Assembly (NCBI GenBank): GCA_022605955.1
Contig: JAKCOZ010000003.1
Location: 10,983,331-11,047,330, forward strand
DNA from: Rallus limicola
Lineage: Eukaryota; Chordata; Aves; Gruiformes; Rallidae
DNA: 64,000 nucleotides
Direction of reading: 5' to 3'
In this document: positions 24,401 through 38,146 of the stretch, piece by piece
Layout: each line of letters begins with the position of its first letter
Position numbering within the stretch: position 1 is the stretch's first letter
The notes under the pieces: model-generated
What the model was told of the DNA's origin: nothing
Database searches by the model: none
What the model saw: the letters and a program-made list of their open reading frames with translations, nothing else
Position numbers and translations under genes: made by a program

Positions 24401-27400
24401 TTGCAGCTATATTTCAACCACACCGAGCAAATAATATAAAATAGACTGTTTCAAGTCATACAACAATAACAATGCAATTTTTTTATTGCTCTTCAACTCA
24501 TTTCTTGCCTGACAGTATTTAGGGAAAAGCTCTAATCTTCTACAATGTAGTTCATGCAAAACACAAATAAACATTCTTTTACAATTCTAAAATTAAGCCA
24601 TGAGTAGAACAACTATGTACCTCTTGTCTACTCTTGCATATTATATAAGGACTGTAAATCCTGCAGCTGTATAAAGCATTTGCACATGCCAATATTTGCA
24701 ATTAAAAATTGGGTTTTTTTATTTGTTTTAATTATGAGTACAGCATCAGATTGGTAAAAGCCAAATATGCAGAGGAGTATAGGTAACAAGAATGAGCCGT
24801 TAATAATACCAAGCCTAGAAGACTGAACTCTGATACTATGGCAATATCTTGACCTTTGTCTACTTCATAGTCTTCTCTGCTGTTAACACTACAATTATCC
24901 CTAGAACTACAAGAAGTTCTTGTGAAATTCTCTATCCAGATATGTCCCTCCAAGGCAACCGAATAAAACTCTTCTCCAGCATGCCAAGTGCACGGGTAAC
25001 CTTGAGTCAGTGGGGATCATTGTTACACTAGTGAGAATATCACCAATCTTCCCCCTGCTCAGCTTGTTCTACTCCTGAGGGCAACAGCAGTCGCAACAGA
25101 CTGACCTGATCTATTCATATTACCAAAGAGTTTTCATATGGAAAAAATATATGGGAGTAGGGTAGGAAGAAATGGTGTATTTCAAACATTTCAGTACAAA
25201 AAAAAATTCAGGCTGCTGAAATGAATGCCCTCCACTAATAAGTATGGTGAAGTAAGGGTATAGGAAGACAATTTTTTTCAACATTATTTTTTTCCTGTCC
25301 AATAGTGTACAGTTAATAATACTTCCCAGCAGGAGCATCTAAATGCTGCACTTCAGAATCTCATGTAATCCCTAAAACTTTTTCTGGTTTCTTTGGGTTT
25401 TTTGAGAGTATGTCCTATGAATTGAAATTGCACTTGGAGGACATGAAACACCAGGCAGTCCAGCAACGTAGTTGTAGGAAATCATGTAAGGATTACTGCT
25501 GATGACAATCTGAAAATTGACCAGCAAGTCAAAGCTTTTGACAACAAACAATCAACCCACAAGCAAAACAAATCAAACCACACAAAAATCCCCTGCACAT
25601 AGCTGTCAGTGGCGGAACTAACGAAATGTGATATTGCATGTATTCTCCTCCAAACCAAGAGCTGCAGCTACTCCCTCCCAAGTTCATCTTTCCCCCAAAA
25701 TACCTGCCATAGACTCCTATTTTTTTCAGTCCCTCTCTTCGCGCCCTTTTTTCTGCCTCCTGTGCTTAGGCAAGAGGAAGCCAGAAGTGAATTCTAATGA
25801 CAAAGCGGACAGGACATACATGCCAGCCCCCAGCCAGTCAGGTCTCTCTACAAGGGTATCTGAGCCTTCTGTGACCTGCCGAGCCATTCATTTTCACAAA
25901 ACTCCTAAGGACTGTGAATGCCCCTGCATTTGACTGAAATATATTAAGCATTTGCTCAGGAAAACTGACACACACAGAATGAGATGGGCACAACATAAGC
26001 TCCTTAGAAAGAGGAGGAAAAGGAAAAGGAATTAATCTTGGGATGTTATTCAGAGAATTGGTATATATCAGGCTTGGGAGCTTATTCTAACATTTATTAC
26101 AGTTTAAGTGTTGTATCCTTTCTTCAATCTGACATTTTAAGAGAGATTAATTGCAAAGCACTCAGAAAACAGGAATGGCAACAGACTGGGAAAACACAAT
26201 CTATAGAGTAAAAAGTGAGATGAGTAAATATCATTAACTTGGGTGTAACAAGACAGGGAATGGAGGTTATGTAAAAGATTTGAATAAAGTGATCAATTGC
26301 TTTCCATTCCCAGGAAAGAAGAGATTGACAAAATTAGCAGAGAAAAAAAAATTAAAAATCCAGATGAAACAGTAGGAAAAAAGTTAACTGTGCTGGAGGA
26401 AACAGTCAAACAGGCTTTCTAAGGCAGTGCACAATCACCTGCCACAGAGGTTTTTAACAGCAATTTACACAAGTACAGTTTCTTGCAGGGAATTTCAGTT
26501 TTACATTTCTGCCACTGTATCTTAAACCTTTTTTTCTTTTGGGAGGTTCTGAGGACACACTGAGAGCCACTACTGTTACAGCAACACAACTTGGGTTCCA
26601 TTTGCATGATCTGCTAGACTTCTGAAATTATGATAATAAATCTGAGAGAAATCCAGTCAAGGAAATATAGAAATTACCATAAGCTTCAGATCATTTAGGC
26701 TCAGAATCTGAATGCATGAAGACAGAATACCTGTGTATTTTGGAGAAATATTATTCATCAAATCAGTGAAACAAAATAAATTCAAAGTAAAAAGGAAATA
26801 TTTCTAAAGCTTTCTCCATCTAATGATTCCAGTCTAAGGATTAAAGCAATGACAATTAAGCAAGGGGTCCAAAGTCATGTACTCATTTCCCAATAAAGAT
26901 TATTAATAAGCTTTGTTTTATGGTTATTCCTCCTTCACCCTTTCCCAAAATACTTTAAAAAAATTGTTAAAGGTTGTAGAGGCAATTCTTAATTTATGGA
27001 GGAGTTATTTTACTCAGTCCTTCCATATAGGGCAAACTGGTCTCAGTTTTGTTTTAGTTTTCATCTGGGACACAGTAAAGTTTCAGCCCAACAAATCTGT
27101 ACATCTGCTGACAGTCCTTAGTCACCTACAGGTTTACTGGTTTCAAGCAGCACCTTTGAGTGAGTAAAAACCAATAAGTAAACATCTTTAAATATCAGAA
27201 CTTCGAACTACATTCTGAATATAAGGAGTGAAAAGCAGATTTTTTATCTTGCTTGTTGCACTACAAAGGGGATATTACTACAAAGCACTTTATAAGATTT
27301 TAAAAAATACAGAAGCTGGACTACAGGTGACATTATTTTAAAACATTTGGTTGCAATAAGATTCATGTATGGTTAGTATATATGTACTGTGTTTCATTCA

Positions 27401-30400
27401 TGCTAATTTGTCTATTCATATTGTTACTTAAACATGTATGAAATTTGTTTTTTAAGTTTTGGGAAATAGAAAATGCTGGAATTACATCTCTTCCTACATA
27501 TACACTTCATATCTAAATAATAGGGCATTTTCTTATTCTTACTGAATTAGGTCTGGCAATAAGTAATTTATGACTACAGTCCTGCAAGCCACGCTTGATG
27601 AATGAGTTATTGAACAATTGAGCATACTGAACAAATGAATAATTATCCCAAACTTTGGCAGGAGGAACTGAAATTGCCAGATATATGAGAGAAAGACACG
27701 TGCACTTGCTGAAACAGCAGAGGAATAGATACGAGATCTCACATGTTTGTGCTCAGCATAAATTTTCTTTAACATGGCAATTGAAAGGTGGATCAAAGGA
27801 TCAACCAGAATGCATAATATCCCAATTGTCTAGTGAAGTCTGCCCACATTATTATCTTAATACTCTGTTTAATTTTCAGGGGAGAGACCTCTCTAAATTC
27901 AATGCTTTGAAAATCTTAACTAATGGTATATCAGTCACGTTGCTTGGCAGCTTCCAAGTTGTTCTGATTGGCACTGAAAGGTAGCTGTCTTGGTACAAGG
28001 ATTTCAAGTCTTGGGGACTCAAAGCCCTCATGACATGCATTTCTGCAAGTGTGTGAGTAGTCCAATGTGAGCAAATACAGTAACTCCCATGCAAAATGTG
28101 TGGCTGGATCTGAGGCCAAGCATTACACATATAAGAGAGGAAAGGGAGGAAATTCCACAATAATGACTGGAGCTCAGTCAGAAGAAGGGTAGAGGTGCCA
28201 AGGCAGCAGCCGCTTCCTGAACCACAGCCCTGAGCTGCACCATTTAAAGTCATCATGCTTGGTCCAAGTCAACGGACACATGGGATCAAGGGCTAAAGAA
28301 GAACTACTTCAGGAAGACAAGGTAGGATTTGCACCATCACAGGAAGCTAAGGTGATGTTTGTACCCCAAAAAGATTAGTGCAATGCTTGCATGTTCAAAA
28401 GATTTCAAAATCAGCAAACATGTCTCTATGCTAAAAATTGCAGTGCCAGGAGCCATATGATTGACTCAAAGCAAAACGCATTTCAAGTGAATCATACATC
28501 CAGGCAAGCCCAGACAGGACACTGTTAAGTATCAATTGGCCATCATAATGGTTATCTCTCTTTAGGAACTTCAGTGTCAACAAAACCCCTGGCAAACACA
28601 GACCAACCTCACATGCCAGGCCCAGACCTGTACTCTTTCCCGTGGTAAAATTCCCGCAGGTAGCAGTGGAAATTTTACCTTAAGATCTGTGCAACACTGC
28701 CATTTGTGTGAAGGCCAGAGCTGAACCTTCTGTATAGAGCAAATAACTGTGCACATCTTTATAGGTGTTGGCATTGTGTCGTAGCTAGAGAGCCTCTGGT
28801 ATAGTATTTGGGAAACACAGGGCAAAGGAAGAAGAAAAATGTCTCCCTCCCCTGACACAGTTTAGGCATCAGTTTATTGACCGTCCTTCCTAACCAATCT
28901 TCTACACCCACAGCCCAAGTCACTGAGCAGAAGTTTTCTTCCATGCCTAATGTTTCTTTTCTGCCATTCTTGCATGCCAAGTGACTAATTTACAAAATTG
29001 CATCCAGAAAAATACACTGTGCATTTCTTAGAGTTGGAGACAATGGTTCTACTGCCAACTGGAGGGGATGAGCTCTTTGATCTACAATAAGTTCAAATTT
29101 ACAGATAGCTTGGGTCAATACTCCTACAGCCAAACATCAGCAATCCAGGCTTATGGACATATACCAGACAGTCACCCCTCTCCAACCACTAACTAAAACT
29201 CTGTCAAGTTATCCCATGAGGCAGGCTCTTCCACCAAACTCAGGCATTGGTTCCCCTAAAATGTAAGTCAGCTGATGATGAGGTGGTTTCAGGAGCACTG
29301 GTAGAAAAACTTGCCTGGTAACCATGGTGTGGAAAAAATCTAAAGTTAGCTGAAGCTGATGAGGAGGAATTTTATGTTTGTGTCTTTTTCTGTGGTTCCC
29401 ACTACTGGATTTCTAACATCATATTCAATCCAGAAAGCTAGGTAGTCTCCACCAGCAGGATTATCATGGTACTTCAGCCAGAACTGATATTTTTCTCTTC
29501 TAGTTCTAAGTGACTGCTTGGAGGCAGTTGTCCTCACCGAAAACAGGTACACATGGTGGGACAATGCTTTACACATTGTCTATCATCTGTGTAGCATCAG
29601 TACCTATAAAAACTTCAGAGGTTATCAGGTAGGATATAAAAGCAAAATCTTGTTTACAAGTACCCATTAAAAGCTGTCCAGCTTTTCTTCCAAAGACGAA
29701 CCATATCTCTGTTACTTCAGTGGTGCAACTACCCTGCATTTATTGTCAACTAAACACATTGTTTTGTACTCCTCCTAGAACTTCTCACACAATTGTTTTG
29801 GTGCCAACCCACTCCCATTTTCCAACCCACAGACAGTTGCAACAGATGTAGCAATGGCAAAATTCAGCCTCACTTCTATGAAATTATGTGGATAATGGGA
29901 TCATTTTCTGTGGATCTGGGACATTCATTGCCAAAACTACTGTCCAAAATTGACAGAAGGATCTCAGAGTGTCAATGAAATCAGTGCAATATAAACAGTG
30001 TGTAACCTCAATTTTAATAGTTATTAACATTTAAATTCAGTCATAAATAAAAATAAAACCATGCCAGCGTTTTCAGTTAATACATAATAAATAAGTAAAA
30101 TAAAAATTCTTACATGGCATGGCATGAAAGCAGAGTTGTAGGATGAAATAGCCATTGCACCTCAAGGATTAACAAAATCAGTCCCAGTCATGGTGGATCA
30201 TCAGTCCCTCATAATAACTCTTTTACCATGATCAGGTTATGATGATGCTTCTATTCTGGGTTTCAGTGACTAACCTATATGCTGGCTTTTGTGGAGATGC
30301 TTCACTTAAGAAGTCAGGCTGATACTATGAATATTTTTCAGTTTTCTGGGTATTTATTTAAACAAAATATAGATATGTGCAAAGTTGTTTTTCATGGAAC

Positions 30401-31460
30401 CCAACAGAAATGAACGGCTGCAACAAATTTCAGTCACAGGTATGGTCAGGAGGCTCTGCATATTTACAATTGCTTCCTTTGGCTGGTTTAATTGACAAAC
30501 ACTTCCTTTCTCCCTGTGTTTTTGCGACTAGTACCAGTTGAATTAATGAAACAACACAACTTAGCCCTGCTGAACTTGCCAGCCACTGCTACTCAAGGCT
30601 GCTTTTAATTGCTCCTTCCACTCGGCCTAGTAGAAAGGATGCCAATCACTGCTATTGGCCCAAACTGAGTCTCCAGTTGTCTCTAGTTCACCTTCTGATG
30701 GCTGGCAGTCATCAACAATCTCTAAAATAACAATTCCAGACATACAACTGCTGTTTCTTCCACCAAACCTGGCAAAACATCTCTAAGTCTAACACTAGAA
30801 GTGTAGACATTCAAAACAGGTTCAGGCATTTACATTTTATAGGCTAGGATGAAAAGAAAAACAATCAGGAGGTATGATATAATTACAGGGTAATAAAACT
30901 ATAAACATTGCTAATACATTAATTTAATATTTGGCTTTCTCATCTGAGTGTACAAATCCACAGATGTCCAATTGTTTTAATTTTATGTTCAAAAAAACAT
31001 TTTGACTGATGCTCATCAGTAGATACCTAATTTTTTCATCAGTGGCACAGAATAAAAGATATTAGAAATATTACCAAAGGGAGCTCATCTCCCCATGGAG
31101 TAAGCAAAAAGTATAAAATAAAAAATCCCATTGTACTATAAAGATTAAATTTTTCTGGGTGTGGAAAAAACCTCTCCTGGAGGAAAAATGTTTACATAAA
31201 AGCATAGAGGGCAAAAAGTTACTACTAACATAAGAAACATCCTCAACACATTTCTAACTCCTTTCTGAACACCTGTGCTGAAATTCTGAAACCGTTGGAA
31301 AAAAGCCCCACACCATTTGAGATAAGCCCTATAAAAGTGTTATTGTAAGGAAGTCAGCTAACAACAGTGTAGCTAGTGGGCTGAGACCTGCTTTCATCCC
31401 TCCTGAAGAGAAGCTGCTTGCAGGAAGGGACAGCATGACACAGACAGTCTGTTGCCAGGA
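21434..31460. other. 10-kb stretch of unique DNA, no gene recognised
   Basis: The longest quiet interval. It shows AT-rich sequence, short A/T homopolymers and CA/TG steps near 23600 and 23960. The several 80-126 codon frames (for example 22715-22990 -, 27655-27984 +, 27876-28256 -, 29346-29576 -) have no recognisable motifs. No CR1, LTR or RNA gene is visible to me. Confidence 0.6.
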
Positions 31461-31483
31461 GGGGTTGGGTGGGAGTGGAAGGG
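31461..31483 (+). other. G-quadruplex motif
   Basis: Four G-runs of at least three (GGGG, GGG, GGG, GGG) are separated by loops of TT, T and AGTGGAA, satisfying the G3+N1-7 rule. The motif lies within a purine-rich + strand stretch of about 31440-31570. Confidence 0.75.
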
Positions 31484-32148
31484 AGAGAAGTGAGTGGGGT
31501 GCAGGGTTTGTTCCAAGGAGAGCCTGAAGAGGAGGACAAGAAGGACACTGCGGGAAGCAAGGATGGTTATGTAATTTGGAGAGACATCGGATAGTCACTC
31601 ACCAAATTCAGAGCTGGACCAAACCTTAGTGCCAATAGAAAACTCACAAGCCTTTTACAGTTGCTTGTTTGAATGAAATGAGCAAACATAATCCTCTGAG
31701 AATATCAGCCATTCTTAGACCAAGAATGAGACCGTGAAGCTTTTGATTTTCTTATTTTAAGTAAAACAAAAATCCCTCGGACTCTTTGGGAAATGGACAG
31801 ACACACTGTTGTTCTTCATTTAGCTTTTTTTTTTTTAAACTTTAAAAGTACTTTAGAAACCCCACTTTGAATTAAGAAACAGAAATAGCTTTTAAACAGC
31901 TGATCTTGGGTGTCAAAGAGAGAGCTTATGTGTCTTTTTCTTGTTACAACAAATGCAAAGCTGCCACAAAGCACTCCACCCCTTATTTAAAGCGAGAGTT
32001 TCTGAATATGAAAATCTCCAGACCAAAAGCTGGTTTTACCGCCTACAGAATACTGAGATGTTCCAAGTATGCTCCATATCACTTATCAACAGTAATATGC
32101 CTGCAATTATCTCAGGGCTCAGCTGAAGACTGAAAAATACGTTGTCGC
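31484..32148. other. unique DNA, no gene recognised
   Basis: Purine-rich at first, then AT-rich. No gene or repeat family is seen. Confidence 0.6.
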
Positions 32149-32172
32149 GGGTTTTTTTAATTAAAAAAACCC
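32149..32172. repeat. 24-bp perfect palindrome
   Basis: The sequence is G3-T7-AATT-A7-C3, identical to its own reverse complement over 24 nt. It is followed by A/C-rich low-complexity sequence to about 32217. It could extrude as a cruciform or act as a slippage hotspot. Confidence 0.9.
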
Positions 32173-34625
32173 AAAAATGGCCCAAAAAACAACACCCAAA
32201 ATAAAAAACAAACCTCTTGCAAAATGGCCTTAAAACATTGCATACATACACAGCACTGCAGGGAATTCTGCATATGCCCATTACATAAAAGTTTGAATCA
32301 TTGGTAGGTAGGGCAGAAACCTCTGAATGGTGGCGAATAAGATAAAAACTTAGTTAAAACAGCTAGCTGTTGGAGAAACTGTGCTAAACCCTGTGAGGCT
32401 TAGGGAGGTAATCCCATTTTGTCTCTGTGGGAATGAGTGCACTGTACTGTGTACCTCACTATGTCCCCCAGACTCTTCACATTGCTTTTCTGCATAACTG
32501 CTACTGTTGTGCACATTGAGAAAAAAGGACTATTTTTTCAGGCTATCAATTGTTCCTTTGCAGATTGTCACTTTGAAAACTCTTTATTTAAGAACGGGTC
32601 TCATCAGAGGACAGATCATAAATCCCTTCAATGAGCCAACTTCTCACACGACATTTTATTACAGATTTCCTTCCAAGAAGACTCGGTGCTTGCTTACTTT
32701 TCTAACACAATATAATGTCAGCTTTAGACAATAATTGAAAATAACATGAAACATTAGAAAAAATGAAACAGCTGAAATATTGCAGTTATTTGAGTTATGG
32801 CTATAAAATTCTCTTTTCAGCTATGTACTTCTGAGTGTTACTATGAACAGAATCACAGTACCCTTTGCTAAAATGAATTATCTGGGAAAAAAAATGAACC
32901 AGTTACTAAAATTAATAATTTGGAAAAAAAAAACCCTGTTACATATAAAGATCACAATGCTTTTATACCATCTCACCTTAAAAGAAAAAATAAATTAATT
33001 TTTACACAATTTGCAGATAACACAACATATTTTGGTAGAAATTTATCACTGTACACATAAATATGTATATACACAGAGAGAAATATAAATTTAGAGACAT
33101 AAAAATAAAACTCAGCCTTACCTACAGTTAAAATCTTGCAGTCATGTAGGAATGAAGTGAGTTGAAGCCCTTACTCGCAATGAGAATCAGATCATGGGAG
33201 GAAAGAAGGTGAAATCTGGAAGCTAGTTCCTACTCGAAAAACCACGACGGTGAGGAAGTCTGTAAGTTTCTCTATGAATCAGCCAAACATCTGATCTCTG
33301 GGGATAATTAACCGCCTCAAAATAAATGCATCTGGATTCTTTTTGTGGAATAGGAGGTAAAAAAAAAAAAAATAGAAGCAACATACATAACAAAGCTCGT
33401 GAACTTTAACTGCTGTAAATGTTTTCCCAGCTCCTTGGTAAAGATCAGTGACTGTTGAAAACAGAGCAAAGAAAGTAAAAGCTTTAGCAGCAGACAGCAC
33501 TGTTTTGATCTACATGAGTAAAGGAAAAAGGAAATGAAGAACTACTGAAATAGTAGTATCACAATTTTTTAAAAACAGAAGTGCTGCAAATTAAAATTTT
33601 ATATGCTTTTCTAGCACAGGAATAATGATCAGCTGGAGCGCAGCTTCCTGCAGGACACAGATAATATGGATGTTTCTTCACAAACTGACAAACAGAAAAT
33701 AAAAATCAAAGCTGGAACACCATTTCTAACTTGCACAAATGCAGCAAAAGTACAACCCCAAATTTTCCCAGGCAAACTGTGTGTTCTGGCTCTCCATGTG
33801 CTGTGCAAATACAGTACAGATGATGATGACTCTGACACTTACACGCAAAACCAATAGGAAATCCGGTCTGAATGCAACATTTACTTACCCTGCTATGTAT
33901 ATTGCAGTAGTATTTAAAATTGCTTTAATTAACTCAATACATGAGAAATATTTAGAGATGCTTAGACATTTTAACATCTTTCTGATATGCATTTCAGGCA
34001 GTGGTTAAAAATACTGATAGAAGGAAATATCTTTTACTGCAAGTTTTCTAATTGCTTCAAGCTAAATGTGAGGGCCAGTGATGTGCCATTTTGATGTTGC
34101 ACTTTCCTACAAAAGCACAAGCTTGCAGAACTGGGTGGTTTTATATTCAAATGCTACTCTCATATTGGGAGGATACATGTGTCCTTTGGAAAAATCAGAT
34201 TCCTGGCTGTGAAGTGGCTGTTCTTTGAATTTGGAGCATTCACTATTTCCATAATATACCAAAGCCAATTGATAGCTACAACTGCTATATTATTATTTTT
34301 TCTTTAATGAGCAAGTCCCTTTAAAAAATGTTAGACAAAAAATAAAAGATTATAAGGTACTGAATTGTAAACAGTACTTCACACTGTTCTATAAAAAAAA
34401 CCCCTAAAATCAGTTCTGACCTGCTGAGAATGTGAATTCTGTGTTCTGGGGTTTGCTCCTGCTGCTAATAGATTTTAAAGGAAAGGCAGTGCCAAACACC
34501 AGGCAGCTACATCTTATCATAGAATCACCTTACAGCAGACAGCAATCACACAGAAACAGAGCATAAACTAAGTTGTCACAGGTTCTGAAAAATGTTACAA
34601 CAGAATATACACAGACTGTGAGAAG
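32173..34625. other. AT-rich unique DNA
   Basis: No gene or repeat family recognised. It has an A/C-rich run at 32173-32217, an A-run near 33360 and a lone CR1-tail-like octamer (TAGAATCA) near 34520 that is too short to call. Confidence 0.6.
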
Positions 34626-35319
34626 AGCTCCTTGAGAGCAGCCCTTCTGAGAAGGACCTGGGTGTCATGGTGGATGAGAAATTTAACATGAGCCAGCAGT
34701 TGCTCTTGCAGCTCACAAGGCCAAAGGTATCCTGGTCTCCATCAGAAGAGGGGTGGCCAGCAGGGACAGGGAGGTGATCATCCCTCTCTACTCTGCCCTC
34801 GTGAGGCCCCATCTGGAGTCCTGTGTCCAGATCTGGGGCCCCCAGTACAAGAAGGATATAGAACTGTTGGAGAGGATTCAGAGGAGGCCACAAAGATGAT
34901 TAGAGGGCTGGAGCACCTCCCCTACAAAGAGAGGCTGTGGGAGCTGGGCTTGTTCAGCCTGGAGAAGAGAAGGCTGCAGGGGGACCTCATTGCAGCCTTC
35001 CAGTACCTGAAGGGAGCAGAAAAACAGGAGGGGAATCAACTTTTTAAAAGGGGAGACAATGGCAGGACAAGCGGGAATGGACTAAAGCTAAAGGAAAGAA
35101 GGTTTAGGTTAGATATTAGGAGGAAGTTTTTTACAGAGAGAGTGGTGAAGTGCTGGAACAGGCTGCCCAGAGAGGTGCTCTGTCCCTGGAAGTGTTCAAG
35201 ATTGGGCAATCTTATGTAGATCCAGGCCTGGAGGTTGGTGGCTCTGCCTGTGGCAGGGGGGTTGGAGCTCTATGATCCTTGGGGTCCCTTCCAACCCATG
35301 CCATTCTGTGATTCTATGA
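34626..35319 (+). mobile_element. CR1 LINE, 5'-truncated copy (3' 0.7 kb)
   Basis: The longest CR1 copy here, on the + strand. It enters in the coding region around GAGAAGGACCTGGGTGTCAT (the segment encoding EKDLGV, after the RT domain). It continues through the ORF2 C-terminus (frame 34896-35219) and the 3' UTR, and ends in CCCTTCCAACCCATGCCATT plus octamer tail units ATTCTGTG and ATTCTATG (to 35319). Coding is broken: the segment before 34895 is in another frame, and part of the region after the WNRLPREV equivalent (about 35180-35215) is deleted or rearranged. It belongs to the same subfamily as 37828-38146, judged by the shared block with CAACTTTTTAAAAGGGGAGA. Endonuclease and RT domains are absent. 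Confidence 0.96.
34896..35219 (+). pseudogene. CR1 ORF2 C-terminal remnant, 107 codons
   Basis: The frame starts at [19 protein letters not shown] and runs through [19 protein letters not shown] to WNRLPREV, the conserved C-terminal end of CR1 ORF2 after the reverse transcriptase. The frame then leaves the element's native reading because of a small deletion near 35180-35210. There is no catalytic domain, so this is a fossil fragment and not an expressed protein. Confidence 0.9.
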
Positions 35320-37827
35320 ATAGAAGAAAAAAAAATGTACTATGTAAAGGGTAAAAGTAACAAGAAGAAAATCAGACTCTTAAAGGAGATCGTGAATCTT
35401 TGTCTGAGTAGTAACATAACATGTCTTTTTTTCATCCTCTCTATCTTTGTATCTCCCACTAGTTGCAGCCTGAATGAAGGCATGGATGGATGCAAAGCCC
35501 TAGCTGTGCACACAGCATTACACAAAGACTTTTCTTGGGATGCAAGCGAACTTTAAGCCATTTTCAATTCCCAGCTGTAGGACATCAATAGAAGAAGCTC
35601 TGCAGGAGGATGTTTTGGTATGGCATCTCTGAGGATTGGGAGTCTCCCTGAAGTACATGCAGTGGTTACGGGGTGCCACAATGAGTTGCTACAACACAGG
35701 GCTGCCTGCACCAGAAGGGTAGAGGTTTGAAGTTAGCAGGTCTTGTGCGTGAAGGTTAACAACGTAGCACCTCCACAGCAAGATGGAAGGAGGAGAAGGC
35801 AGTACAGAGCTCCACAGTGGAAAAGTCATTTCAACAGGAACAGGATGAAGGTTTGTGCTATGGTTTTAATGCACAAAAAACCCATTGAAATTTAACCCAA
35901 GAAAGCAAACTTGTGGAAAACCCGCTGAGCTTGCAGTCAGGCTAAAACCTGTTTCTTCAGCTCTTTTCTCTTGTGTATCATAGCTGGAGATTCGTCCATC
36001 TTTAAAAGCGTGTGGAGTGGTTGTGGGAGTGGTAAGGGCATTGAGGATTACTGCTGGTGTGGAGGCACTGCAGTCAGGGCTCCTCTCCTGGCTTCCTTGT
36101 GGGCAATGTCACCTCCTGGATCTGATTCTGCCCTTGAGGCATAATCCAGTCCACTTCTGGAAAAAGTGTTTTTCTTTCAGTTCTTATTTAGCTCTTTTTT
36201 AGATCAGCTAGATGCTGGTTCTCTCCTACCATACTACTTCCATCTACAGCTGAGGTCCACTGATGTCAGTGACATTTTGATTATGAGCCTATTAAGCTAG
36301 ATTATGCATCCAGTACAGTTGTCGAGATATAAATCAAAACCTTCCAATCAACATCTCTGACTACAAGGACTTTAGTTTGAAGACAGAGAGACCCAGGCTC
36401 AGCTGGATGAAAATGACTCAAGAGTAGAACATACTTTCACACACAGCGTCCCTGGAGAGTTGGAGGGGGCAGTCCTTAAGGGGTAAGGATGGGCAATAAG
36501 TCTTTGCTGATACAAATAGTTATAATGAAGAGCAGGGTTGCCAACTGTAGTCCTTCCCATTCAAAGATACAGAGAAGAAAAGCTGACTATCAGAGAATGC
36601 CTTTCCATGTTTCAGTCCCTGAGCAGCACATAAGCCTCCTTTGGCTTCTGCTTCATACTGCGAGCAGCTCCTCCATTCCTCTGGTAGCCCTCACACGTCA
36701 CTGCCAACTCAGTGCTCTGCTGCCTGTCAAGTCTCACATCAGTGAGGAGGTTTGCTCTATTTCAATTTGGCTAGACTGTGTTTTTATTCCTCATCAGAAT
36801 AAATGTACGTAGGTGGACTTTGAAAGGGTTCCTTAGAACAAGCTACATCAGTGCTCAGGGGTACTTCCTGGATGATGAAACCAAAGCTGATGCACAGCAA
36901 TAGGGCCCTTTGTGGATGCCCTTGGCAGAGGAGCTGAATTCTATTTGTGCTTTATCAATAAATCCTTGGACATATTCTTCCCTCTCCCTTTTTGAGTGTT
37001 TACATTCTGTCATATCTTCCATAATTACTTTCTACAGTGTCTGCACAGACCCTGGGAGAACCATCTGGTGCCGTCACATATTTCTACGGAAGACAGCAAT
37101 ATATATTTTTCTGCTGGATACTTTAGAAATAATTTACCACTTTTTATTTACTGTCTCCTAATCTACACACCATGGTATCTATTTCCCTATACAGATGCAA
37201 ATATCACTATCAACAGGAAGTCTGAATGTGGATCATCATTTCATCTAATTTATGAATTTTCTCTCTTCAGTTCCTTCAGTCCTTAGTACCATGATGATTC
37301 CCTTTCCTCCCCTGAAAAAGTTTTCACTGATGAGGAGAAAAAATTCTGTAATTCACGTGGCAGGAAAAAACAAACACCTGCTTCATTGGGACTCCTATTT
37401 TAAATGCCCTTAAAATTGCACAGTCTTTGCTGCCTCATACTACCTCTGCTTTTTGCTGCTTTTTTTTTCCCCATAAGGCTAGCCATTACTAAATGATGGC
37501 AGGGAGTCTTAGTATGCTTCATATTAATCTTTATTCCCTTCATCTAATTAGCATCTGTTCTGGGAAGAAAGCAAGGAGGTAATTTTGCACATGCTGGGAT
37601 TTTCAGAAGTTTATTTACTGTAATGACTCTTGGAGATTTCTGACTTACTGAAGAGAGAATTACTTCCTTACATCCAGAGGCATTGAAAATATTGATTCTC
37701 TAGTCATCTGCTGTTTAAAAAGAAGTACGTGTTTTATATATATATATGCACATATGCACAAACAAAGATAGCCTAGATTCAATTCCGAAAGACTCCTATT
37801 TTAACCCAAAGAATGCCATGCACATCA
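35320..37827. other. unique DNA between two CR1 copies
   Basis: No gene recognised. It ends near a TA microsatellite (37734-37757). A short stretch near 36245-36300 (CACTGATGTCAGTGACATTTT) faintly resembles old palindromic repeats but is too weak to call. Confidence 0.55.
37734..37757 (+). repeat. TA microsatellite with CATATGCAC end
   Basis: A short alternating TA run grading into CA/TG steps, about 24 nt. Confidence 0.8.
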
Positions 37828-38146
37828 TGAAGGGAGCATACAAACAGGAGAGGAATCAACTTTTTAAAAGGGGAGATAATGGCAGGACAAGGGGGAATGG
37901 ATTAAAGCTAAAGGAAGGGAGGTTCAGATTAGATATTAGAGGAAGTTTTTTACAGAGAGAGTGGTAAGGTGCTGGAACAGGCTGCCCAGAGAGGTGGTGG
38001 AGGTGTTCAAGGCCATGTTGGATGGGGCCCTGTGCAACCTTGTGTAGATCCAGGCCTGGAGGCTGGTGGCCCTGCCTGTGGCAGGGGAGTTGGAGCTCTA
38101 TGATCCTTGGGGTCCCTTCCAACCCAGACCATTCTATAATTCCATG
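37828..38146 (+). mobile_element. CR1 LINE, 5'-truncated copy (3' 0.32 kb)
   Basis: Begins inside the ORF2 tail at TGAAGGGAGCATACAAACAG, passes through the AACAGGCTGCCCAGAGAGGT block and the 3' UTR, and ends at CCCTTCCAACCCAGACCATT with tail units ATTCTATA and ATTCCATG. It has the same orientation and subfamily as the copy 2.5 kb upstream, and keeps the GTGTTCAAGGCCATGTTGGA segment that the upstream copy has lost. The tail units are more mutated, suggesting a moderate age. The short frame over 37746-37967 is a partly CR1-derived chance fusion with flanking DNA. Confidence 0.95.

Noticed and set aside
29346..29576. - strand frame with protein-like segment (YQFWLKYHDNPAGGDYLAFW)
   Set aside because: The segment reads like protein, but I cannot match it to any family. 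The opposite strand is also open locally and no splice sites frame it convincingly.
32848..32862. AGAATCACAG octamer
   Set aside because: A single unit without a CR1 body. It is a chance match.
34515..34530. CR1-tail-like ATCATAGAATCACC
   Set aside because: Only one and a half octamer units, with no adjoining 3' UTR block. Indistinguishable from chance.
34576..34893. 105-codon - strand frame
   Set aside because: It is the antisense of the CR1 copy at 34626 and carries no separate signal.
36245..36300. Weak similarity to an old palindromic repeat core
   Set aside because: Only a short and imperfect match with no inverted partner nearby.
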